DNA of 64,000 nt from Mytilisepta virgata (taxonomy: Eukaryota > Mollusca > Bivalvia > Mytilida > Mytilidae). The stretch is from contig CM051517.1 of the NCBI GenBank assembly GCA_028015205.1, positions 59,085,455-59,149,454 on the forward strand, given 5' to 3'. The notes under the pieces were generated by a model. The model was not told the origin of the DNA, did not search any database, and saw nothing but the letters and a program-made list of their open reading frames with translations. Positions 17,568 to 29,800 of the stretch are shown in pieces; the stretch's first letter is position 1; the number at the start of each line of letters is the position of its first letter. The translations under genes were made by a program, and so were the position numbers.

Positions 17568-20500
17568 GCCTCAGCACATATTGGCATTACTGCTAGACTA
17601 CTCGATGAGAAGCACTGACATAAAAATTTACTCAACACTAAAAAAAATCTTTTGGTTTCTCAACCTTTTTTGATGAACATTGTTTGAACTGATTTATACA
17701 CTGTGTTATTTTGACGGGACCATTTAAGTATGGGCAGCCATTCGGGCAAAAATTAACAAAAAATTAAAAACAGACGATAAACTAAAAACAGACGCAAAAT
17801 CACAAAAAACAGACACAAATTTGAAAAACAGACAAAAAATACAAAAACAGACATACATTTTACTAACAGACAGACGATCGGGCAAAAATTAACAAAAAAT
17901 TAAAAACAGACGCAAAATCACAAAAACAGACACAAATTTGAAAAACAGACAAAAAATACAAAAACAGACATAAATTTTACTAACAGACAGACGATTCAGT
18001 AAAACAGACAAAATATGAAAACAGACACAAATTTTACAAACAGACGTAAACTTAAAAAACAGACACCAAATTCAAAAACAGACGTTTTTAAGTGTTATAT
18101 ATATTTAATACTTCTATATATAATTATTAAATTTTTTTTCTCACCTTTTTGCTAATATAAAATGAACCAATTAAGCTGTTAGAATATTAACAAACATCTA
18201 TACAAATAAATACAATCTGGTTTAATAAATCAAACATTTTCATAGTAATTAACTTGGACACACAATAATTTTGATTCTGGTTCATTTGACAGGGGAGATA
18301 ATAAAAAAAAACTTTTTAATTTAATACTCAAGACAGGGTTTTATCCTAAAACTTGGAACACAACAAGTCCTTGTGAACAAACGACCATTGTTTATTTAGA
18401 GGAGGGGAGAAGGTCCCTGTGATCAAACTTCGTAATCAATTTCTTATTTCTTTGTTTGACCGTGTTAGATAATTACTTTTGTATTTTTATAAAAGAAAGG
18501 TGAGATTGCTCAATGCTCTACTATTTATATTATCATATTTATTTTTAAAAAGATTCTTAATCTCTAGTTTCAGGGATTTGACATTATTTCATAGTTTTAC
18601 AGGGGGAAATGTTTTCCTCTGGGACATGATCGTGTGATGAAACATCCTTTATAGACTGCATACCGATATTAAGAGCATGTTTCAACATGCATTTATAAAG
18701 GATGTTTCATCACACGATCATGTCCCAGAGGAAAACATTTCCCCCTGTAAAACTATGAAATAATGTCAAATCCCTGAAACTAGAGATTAAGAATCTTTTT
18801 AAAAATAAATATGATAATATAAATAGTAGAGCATTGAGCAATCTCACCTTTCTTTTATAAAAATACAAAAGTAATTATCTAACACGGTCAAACAAAGAAA
18901 TAAGAAATTGATTACGAAGTTTGATCACAGGGACCTTCTCCCCTCCTCTAAATAAACAATGGTCGTTTGTTCCACAGGGGCCCGACTTCTAGATATTTAT
19001 TTCTTTTTTGTTTTATTTTTTTTGTTGTTGTCTTATTTCATGAGTACTTTTTAATAAACATTTACTATAACAACGCGAATTATGCGTTTATTATCAATGT
19101 GCTATACACTATCCACGTCCTTATACTAAAAAATCCTAGGTTTTTTTAGTATAAGGACGTGGATAGTGTATAGCATATTGATAATAAACGCAGAATATTC
19201 GTTGTTACAGTGAATATTTATTAAAAGTACTCATGAAATAAGACAACAACAAAAAAAAATAAAAAATAAATAAATTTCCAGAAGTCGGGCCCCTGTGGTT
19301 TGTTCACAAGGACTTGTTGTGTTCCAAGTTTTAGGATAAAAACCTGTCTTGAGTATTAAATTAAAAAGTTTTTTTTTATTATCTCCCCTGTCAAATGAAC
19401 CAGAATCAAAATTATTGTGTGTCCAAGTTAATTACTATGAAAATGTTTGATTTATTAAACCAGATTGTATTTATTTGTATAGATGTTTGTTAAAATTCTA
19501 ACAGCTTAATTGGTTCATATTATATTAGCAAAAAGGTAAGAAAAAAAATTTAATAATTAACTTTTATATATAGAAGTATTAAATATATATAAAACTTAAA
19601 AACGTCTGTTTTTGAATTTGGTGTCTGTTTTTTAAGTTTACGTCTGTTTGTAAAATTTGTGTCTGTTTTCATATTTTGTCTGTTTTACTGAATCGTCTGT
19701 CTGTTAGTAAAAGTTATGTCTGTTTTTGTATTTTTTGTCTGTTTTTCAAATTTGTGTCAGTTTTTTGTGATTTTGCGTCTGTTTTTAGTTTATCGTCTGT
19801 TTTTAATTTTTTGTTAATTTTTGCCCGATCGTCTGTCTGTTAGTAAAATGTATGTCTGTTTTTGTATTTTTTGTCTGTTTTTCAAATTTGTGTCTGTTTT
19901 TTTGTGATTTTGCGTCTGTTTTTAGTTTATCGTCTGTTTTTAATTTTTTGTTAATTTTTGCCCGAATGGCTGCCCATATTTAAGGCTTGCCACTCACTGA
20001 AGATCTTTTGGTGACTATAAAATATATGTTTTTGACCTGTTCAATTCGGAAATTCGATGTTGTCTTAATTCTTGACCCAAAATGCCCGTTTTTTTTTTCT
20101 CTTACTGAGTAATTAGGTCCATGAGGTTTAGGTATCCCAGAAGAGAAGAATAGGTGACCCAAAGGAGAGGGATAAAATGTCCAAAATGGTATGATAAGAT
20201 AATTTATTCGGAACAAGAAAAAAAAAAGAAGCTTATATGAAAGAATTCGCAATTAAGGGCGAAATATTTTACCGTTTTTTTTGGGGGGGGGGTGGGGCAT
20301 TTTATTAAAATTTTGATGCTCGAAGGTAAAAAATGTGACAAGTCTATTTTTACCGTTAAAGATATGCGTCTCTCCCCATAAACTTTAAATTAGATTGATT
20401 TTTTGATTGTTGTTTGTTTAACGTCCAGTGGCACTGAAATATTTCATGCTTCTTCAGGACGAGAACCAGTTCAACAATTTATCAAACACAATTCAAATGG

Positions 20501-20775
20501 GGTGGGACGGGACACTAATGGGAACCGATTTTGACTGCCAATGTAGAAGGGTGGATGGTTTGGTAGGGTCAAATAAATTAGCCTTCTCTATTTCGAAAAC
20601 TACAGATGTGGTCTTTAGCGTGCATGGAGCGTTGTGGTCTCCAAACACGTTACCCGCTATGGTTCGCGGTCAGCCTTTCAGTATTATGAACTGACAAGCC
20701 TCCAACGAGAAAATCACCGCTAGCCGCCACCTAGGTATGCGCTAGGCAGCTCTGTGGGTTGATTAAATAATATCA

Positions 20776-20811
<36 letters not shown>

Positions 20812-23800
20812 TTTATTTGCAAAGTTACACCCATATGGGTCAAATAAACACAAAACAAAACACATAAGAATATAATATTACATAAAATACAATAACATAA
20901 TACATCTAGATGAAGTGGAGAACTTTGACTGACACGGACATTATTTTAGCAATTCTATAGATTGCTTTATAAAGTCACCTATTTTCGGTAAAAGTTCAAT
21001 ATTTGGATTCAGAAGCGTTTTCAGTCGATTGAGTGGCTGATCTCTATTAAATGATGGAACTGTATTAGATATCGTAGAAAACAGTTGGTCTCTTAGTATT
21101 ACCTTTTGTTTACATTCAATAAAAAAATGAAACTCATCATCGATTTTATTGCAAAAAGTGGATAATCTATTTTCTCTTGGAACATTTTTATAACGACCTG
21201 TTTCAATTGACAGGGGATGGTCACTAACCCTAAATTTGGTATAAATTGTCTTATTTTAAAACTTGGTTTAAGCAAAAGGTAATTCTCTAATTTAAATTCT
21301 ACTTTAAGTTTACTATAAAGAAATAGCTTTGAACTATCAGTAAAAGATATTAATTTATTTAAAAAATAGATTTGTAGTGACCTTTTTGAATTTATTTTTT
21401 AATGAAAATTTTATACTTTTAAAAGACTTATCAAAATTACCGAAATCTGATATATCCAAACCAGCTTCTTTAAAAACATTTGAGGCAAGGCTATATCAAG
21501 TGTATAAACCTTGGCTGCCCAAAAATTATTCAGCTGAAAAGCCTCGTTTAGCAAAGGATTTTTAATTTCAGTGGTATTAAGTCTACAAAAATATAGCATG
21601 CGTTTTGATAAAAGATGTCAAAGGAAATCTGCCAAGCTCTAACTTTGCAGCCATGTTACATGTAGTTCTCTTCAATCCTAAAAAAGATTATATTGTGGTA
21701 TCTGTTACGAACAATTTCAAAACTAGATTTGTCTACTAAAGATAAAATATCACAATTAGAGCCATGTTGCTCTGCAATTTGATCATAGAGTGATAATTTA
21801 TCCCTTAATATTTTACTTTCAAACAAAAAAGTGTAAATAATTTTTTAATTCTTAATTTTCAAAATAGATATTTATATTAGTGTGTATGCTTGAATGTCGT
21901 CATAAAATTTATCCTAAAATATTATTACATGACTTCTATTGATTGTTAATTTGAAAATTGCACGTCAGTCACGAATCAACAATTAAACGTACACACCATT
22001 TTGACTGCCACTGTAAAAGGGTGGATGGTTTGGTAGGGTCAAATAATTTAGCCTTCTCTATTTCGAAAACTACAGAAGTGGTCTTTAGAGTGCAGGGAGC
22101 CTTGTGGTCTCCAAACACGTTACCCGCTATGGTTCGCGGTCAGCCTTTCAGTATTATGAACTGACAAGCCTCCAACGAGAAAATCACAGGGAAAGAAAGG
22201 GAAGTTCACAATTGGAAAGTTAATATCATCACGTTTGTCGCAAAGTTTTAATTTCAATGGCGTTTAATGAATTTGAAGTTTTATATCGCCAAAGTTTAAT
22301 TTTAAGGTGATGATTTTTTTTTCTCAAAATTATGGTTCCGAATAACTAAATAGGATAAAGCGGTCCGGAGCAGGAAGTTCTCTGATAAATTATGCAGAAA
22401 TAAGAAGTCTTAAAGTAAATTCTTTTTAAAACTGTTTACAATTTTTCAGTTCCTTATCAGAATAAAAACTGCAAATAAAAATATCCAAATTTGTCCAAAA
22501 GGTTTAGACTTCATTTGCTCTTAATATGAGAGGGACTGTTGTGTTTAACACACAAAAGCACACACACTTATAAATTGCCAGTCACTTGCCAGCAACGATT
22601 TAGCGGGTTCAATCCTTTAAACTTTATCTTTACAAAACATCCCGAAGATGTGTTTTTTAATCATGTTTCATCTAATAATAAATAACTAAATTGAAATAAA
22701 TAAAATTAAATAGATAAAATTAATATAAGAAAACAATTAGGTAATGATTGTGATGGGGATGAAAGTCCAGTATCATGTCAATGAATCTACCTTTTTAATT
22801 GAAAAGTACGCTTGATTTAGTGAAATAGAATGGATGAATATAAGAAAATATAAATCCAAATTAATCGTAGGCTAATGTTGTAGTTTGACGCAAATATTGT
22901 ATTTAAATGTACTAAAAATTAAAATAGTACTCTAGTATTTTTTAAATTGTGTGTACCATGCAATCAAAATAAGAAGCCATTTACAACATCTTATTAACAA
23001 AGTAACTACACGAACTATGTACTTACTTCAAAATAAATTTTACTGCGGCTTCCAGTAAATGAAGTACTATATTTCTAAGGTACAGTCACCACTGTTAAAA
23101 AACTTTTCTTCAAAAAGATTACTAAAATAACAATTTTACTTTTGGAGAATATGAAGTTATTTTGAATGTAAAGTAATGAATTAAACATTTTATTTATATA
23201 AGGATCAATGACGAAATCTTCGATTCTTGAATTTTTTCGCTGATTTCATAAGCTTGCCTTTTCCCAAAATATATTAATATTTGACTCAAGATGATGTTCG
23301 GCGTTGCCTTTTTTCATCATATTTATTTGAGTCTGCGTTTTTCCACCAAAGTTTGGAGCCTGTATTTTTTTTAAAATCCCTTGCATTACCCATTTCCCTA
23401 TGAAATTAAAATGATTGCTCCCTATACTACGTTCTACAAAAGTTACTGTCACGTAAACTTCTAAGAATAGGTCTTGTTCAGACTATAATAAGAAGTTTAT
23501 ATCTCACAAATGAGAGTTAGATTTCACGTCATACTGGAATTAACTCACCCCTGTATTTAACACGCGTACGGTATCACATTTTCCTCACTTGTAAAGCCGG
23601 GGTGCCAGTAACGGAGGAGGACATGCTAATCCTTCTTGAGAACCCGATGTCACTCCTTTTTTGTGGTAGGTTTACATTGCAAGCGCTTTAGTTTTTGTGC
23701 TGTCTTTTTCTGATTCTCTTTGGGTTGCTATGTGTTTTACTCATTTGGTTGTGTCGTTGTGGTATTTTAAATATTTGTAGTGTAAATTTTGTCACGAATT

Positions 23801-26800
23801 CGTCTTGTCTTTGAATTTTGGTCAGTATTCTTTTTCAGATATTTGTTACATTTATAATTTTTAAGTAATAATAAATACAATAGATGTATACTCGACAGTT
23901 TGTAGGAATACCAATTGGCACTGCGTTCCTTTTAATGCTGCTCCTTTCCTCATGTGTTATTATTAACATTTTTTGTCAACGTAACATAAGGATTCTTCAA
24001 TTTGTTATATTTCATTTCACTTAAATAGTTTTCTTGCATAATTTAAGTTACAAATAAACAATCAAATGGATAAAAGGAAAAATCAACAATGACAAACCAA
24101 TCAATCAAAGCCACCAACAGACAGAACTCCGGACAAAAACATAACATCAAAAAGCATAAAACAAAACACAAACACAAAGACAACATAGAGTAAAGATAAT
24201 CTGACTTTTTACAGACACTGAACATTGGTAGGGTTAAACTGGTTTTATGATTACCCAAACCTCTCCCTTATATATGCGCACAATCTGGTGTCGCAAAGTC
24301 ACAAATAACTCTCCCATAAAGGGTTTAATGCTGTCTCCTCATGGAGTTCAGTAGAAATCGGTAGTATTCGTGAGAGGCCAGTATAAATTTAAATCATTGA
24401 AGACATTGTGAGATACAGCAATTTTTATAGAATTGCACAAACTTTTCATATTTTTAGCTAATCTGCATTTAAAACTGCGTCCGCCATAAAGAATCTAGAA
24501 AGATATAACTCAAGCATAACAATTTTGATTGTAAAACAGCTTTTTATGAAGATGATCCGAATACCAATAAATATTAAGTCTGTGGATTTTAGTATATCAT
24601 TCATAAATATCTTTTTAGACGAAAAAGATAAAACAGCATAAACTTAGACATAGAAATTTAACATTTTTTTCAATTCCTTTAATTTTGTTTATTTTGCAAT
24701 AAACCTAATATATAAAAAACCCTGCAAAATTACTTTTAATATTTAATACATGTATGTTGATTTTAACATGTTTTTTTTATCATCATCGTAAATAAGTAGT
24801 TACATTTGATTAAGGATGGTTTTATTCATTATTCTTTCGACATTACCGAAAGACTATTTATCGGTGAATAGCTTCCGGTACTATTCACCGGTCACTATTT
24901 ACCGGAGAACAGTTCTGGAAACTATTCACCGGTAAGTAGTTTTATGGTTAGAAATAGACAAAAGAGTAAAAATTATTGTCTTGATTATTTATATAAAAAA
25001 ACATACTGAGGTTTAATAAAAATCATTTTTGTATATATGGAGGTTTAAAAAAAAATGATTAGAATTATCATACTGATTGCATAATTTTAAATTAAAATAA
25101 ACTGTCGAATTTCAGTAGCATACTGCCTTGTGTTGAACGTTTTTGACATCTATTGTCCTATAAGACGAATTTCTTATTCAGTTATCGTGTATGTTTACCT
25201 CTGAAAGTTTTTTTCTCATAAATTCATTCAGGCCAGGTGCTTTCGTGACGTATTTAGTTTCCTACGACTAGATGTTGGGTGACTCAGGTCACACAAAATT
25301 TCATTTCATTTAAATACAGTTTAAAAAATGCAAGGACGATCCATGTAGTTGGGTTTTCAATTAATTATATAATTTTGCCTTCTGAATTAAAAATTCACTT
25401 TTAACAGTGTTTTAAGACTTAATATTCTTAACCCTCATAAAAGCTTATAAAAAGATATGGAAAATAAAGGCGTAATATTTTGTCAGAGAGTTAAAAAAAC
25501 TTAATAAAAGTATATTATGAAACATTTATAAAAGAAACGGTAACTAAGGCGTACTATTTTAATAGACAGAAAATAGTCAATGCACTCATTTAACTCACAA
25601 CTTTATTTGATTATATTTTCAAATCGAAGGTTGAAAACTGTAGTCTTTAGAAATAAAAAAAAAGAAGAAAAAAAAGAATATATATAAATATCTTTTCAGA
25701 TAAAAAGTATGAAGAAGTTGATCAGCAGATTAGATCCTTACTTCATGAATTGAGAAACCAAGTGAGATGTTTTTTTCAGTACTATGTAATGTACAAATAC
25801 TTCTTTCGCAAACTCAGAAAAAAATAATATGTAAATAGTTATTTATTGTCAAGGAGTTTACCTGTATAGAATGGGTAGCTACTCACACTTGTTTAAACAT
25901 CACAGTTGGAGAATACAACCCCACCACATTCTATTTTTTTCCTGTATTTCAAGTGCATTGCAGTCTCTTATTTACTTATTATACTTATTTATAATATCGA
26001 TTAATGTGTTTATTTTGGACTTGTAGTTACTTTTGTTTAATTTTTGACACCATTGAATCCTGGAATTTAAGCACTTGTAGTGTGATCCCAACGTGGCTTG
26101 CTATATGCTCCTTGTCGGTGACTCCCAAATGTCATCGTTTTTTTGTTCTTTTTCAACCCCATGTAAATGTTATTTCATTGATTCTTACTTCATATCCTCA
26201 CATTTTCATAAGACATCAGATTCTTGCTCGAAAAGTATATACATATATATTATAACTTTCAAAGCGCAAAGAATTTTCGTATTATTTTATTGTGTTCTCA
26301 CATGATATAATGAAGATCCGAATGTGAGATTGGAACGAGTTTAATATGAATAGAATTATTGAGATCTTTTGCTCGAAATCAAGTGTAATATTTTTGGAAA
26401 TGACGCATCATGCTGAACCTTTTCTGTTTTCAAGTTCAATCTTTTGTTTCCGTGTAAGGTTTGTGTAACGCTTAAAAAATTCGGCCATTCTCGAGAATTA
26501 ACTTGAAAGAAAGAATGAAAATGTATGTGTTTTGAAATTATGCATTTGTTTTTAATTATATTGCGTTATGTCAATAATATACGAATTTTACATTTTCTGC
26601 GTTTGATCAAGGACGTATAACTAACAACTACTATTGAAATCCTTGGTTTGATTTTGAAAACTTTTCACCCATCTTACAAATTTTAAATATTAATTCAACA
26701 CAGTGATCCCTTGTTCCTATAATCAAACAATTACTTTCTCTGAATATTTTGTTGTTGTCAAAAATGACCACCTACTAAATATAACCATGACACACTGTAC

Positions 26801-29800
26801 ATCTTACGACAAAATAACGTTCTGTACGGTTAGAAACATAAACCTACATTGTCACCAAGCAAACCATGTACATTCATATTTTATTTATTTTTTAACTATA
26901 TGAAAAAGGTGAAATGATACTTTTTAGTATTTTAATAGAACATTGAAATAAATTTTTTTTCGCAAAGGATATTTACATATTTGAAGTAGTTTTTATCTAA
27001 AATAGATCAACCGCGGTCGATTAACCAATACATATGACGAACAAGAAAACGGTTGTAGTTGTTATCCAGCAACATGCAAAATAGTCTTATCTAAAAATTG
27101 TTTTCACGTTTAAATCATGCAATGGATGGTAATGCTTTGTTTTTCATAGCAAAAAAAGTACTTTATTTCTAGACATATTGAATTATATGCAGTGTTTCAT
27201 TTTTATATACAGTAGATCTAACATTTAAATGACAAAGATTCTCACTCTCATAGATCTTTACAACAATACAATTGACGGCATAGGAATGGTTTAAATACGA
27301 GATACAATGGATAAGCGTTAATTCTTTAAAATTAACACTCCGCCTGCGACGTCGTGGCTTATTTTTCTGGAATCAACGCTTATCCATTGTTTAAGAATTT
27401 ACCGAATTTATTTCAGAAGGGAAGAACAATAGATGATAGAAGGAATTCGAATTCCTTGCATCAGAAGGAAAGCACAGCAAATGATGAAAAAATATCAAAG
27501 GAGCATATCGACGCCATAGAAAATCAGGTAGAGTATTGAAATTATATTCATAATGACAATTTTAAATCCAGGCAGCGAAATGTAAATGGGCCAACTTACA
27601 AGTGGGATTTTCGAAAATATGAATGGCCCATTTTCATCAGAACAAGTAAATCTAATCATACGAAATCTGAAAGTGAATCATTACAAATGGCATACAAACA
27701 TGGATAGTATAAGTAAAATGGAAATAAATTTCATTATTATACTTTATGTAAATTTCTCTACTTTTAATGAATTTTCATTGGTTTACAAGAATATGGTATT
27801 TTACTCATCACCCGCTGGAAAATAAACAGCGGGTGACAATTTTTATACTGTAAAGAGCACGTGTAAGTATTGTCGTACAATATTTACTGCTATAAATTAT
27901 TTGAATTATTGTTATCAAATTGATATATATTAGAGTAACCTCCATCAGTAGTTTGTGCATCCAAGTTTGTCCATTAAAAATGCAGTTTTAGCAGTTAGTA
28001 ATGATACAATGTCATGAGTCTGTTTTGTCGCCACTTATTGTCAGTAATGCTGTTATTTCTTAAATGTCTCGTGTTCTGATCTGCATAAAAAATTCAAGAC
28101 ATTCAGTATAATAAAATAATTAACAAATTTCTAACAGGGTGACGGAGTATATTGTAACCCCTATGAAAACATTGTCAACCGAGGCTTTATATAATGTCAC
28201 ATTGCTTTGCAAAATAAATTATCTGCTAATCACAATGGGCGAAAAAGAAATATTGTGCAGAATCCATTTGTACAAAAGATGGCAGTTCGTTTTATTTCTC
28301 AGTCAAAACTACGTTTAATAAGAATACAATATATCTGCTTTTCAAAGACATTACAGCTGTTACCAAAACATTCACGAAGTATATTTTCCAAAACTTTCAA
28401 CAAATTTTAGGATAAAATGCGTTCATAGATGTATAAATATATTACAGAATGTTGATCCAGATTCAAAATATATGGAACTCATTGAAAGTTTCCAAGTTCT
28501 ACAGCGAGGAAAAAAGCTTAAGGTAAAATAACTAGAATTGTCAACACTAGATTTTTCATATTTTACTATAAAAACAATTTTTTTAAGTTTAAGATATGTG
28601 TATATAATATAATATTATTAATTAAGTAATTTCTGCTAATTTGATTCGTTAGAATTGTATCACATGATCTCCTGTCTGTTTGCAGATTGACTTTGGATAT
28701 TGCACGGTTTCTAAAAATAGTTGGAAACATTTCGTAACTATCAGTGCTGAATAGTGAATAATCATATGTTTTTTTTTGGTTGTTCATTTTATATGTGTCG
28801 ATTTATTAGATGTTTCTGATGTTAATGATACATGTATGTGAATACAGGTTAGCCCGTAAAGGTGCCAGTTAATAATATAGCAAATGTTGACCTCGGTCGG
28901 TATGTTTCTCTCAGGTCGACATTACCTTGCATCGACTTTCAATAAAGGCTATATATGTATAATTTAATCAGGCAAAATGCGAATATGTGATAAAAGTAAA
29001 CGAGAAAAAAAATAAGCACAATTAGAGCAACAATTTTATTCTTGTTCTTCATCTTCAAATTTCCTCTATGGTATTCAACAATGAAAATCAACAAAAGTTA
29101 ATACCTTACAGGAAGACCACGACGCCCTCTATCATCTACTTAAGCGGTATACTCCCTTCTCATGATACTCACATGCTTTTTAACGTAAATTCGAACTACC
29201 AGTAGACTGAGTACTGATCTGATCCTCCAGGAGCAGAAATATAAACACGATAGTAGAAAATAACATGCACTATGTTCACGGAATGATTCCAGATGCGTTG
29301 ACAGAGTATTCATCTCCCCTAAAACCTTCGTTGCGAAACTTTTTTGTCAAGGAGTAGGAGAAATATCTTGTCAGTCATTTCTTGTTGTAAGGGAGCCGGA
29401 GTACCAGGAGAGAACCAAAGACCTAACGCAGGCAAACTGGCAATCCTTGACAGGAAATATCGGGGTCAAATCTCACTGCGCGTTGGATTCGAACTCATAA
29501 TCTCATAGTATTATATTTTCTGTGCTGTCTTGTTATAATTCTGTTTAGTTATGCGTGTATTATTGCGGAATTTGTTTGTTGTGTTCCATTCTCATGAGTT
29601 TGTCTTGCCTTTTGATTTCTATCTTACGAATTTTTCCCACTGTTTAGTCGCTCTCTGTATTCTTTTGCCGATATTTGATTGTCCCTTTAACTTTAATTTC
29701 AAATTATACTCAAATACTCTTATACATTGCACTGTATCATTAGTATTGTAGTAATGAAATTCGATAAAAAATATTGTATATTTGACGCAGCCAATTGACA

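Noticed and set aside
17745..18090. CRISPR-like array of short repeats
   Set aside because: Units are short, irregular and AT-spaced, lie in the arm of a palindromic element in a eukaryotic intron, and are mirrored in the other arm.
18967..19149. 60-residue open frame inside the nested MITE
   Set aside because: Low-complexity translation of one hairpin arm.
29478..29500. tRNA gene suggested by a GTTCGAATCC T-loop (minus strand)
   Set aside because: No anticodon arm, A box or acceptor pairing could be drawn; a SINE remnant fits better.
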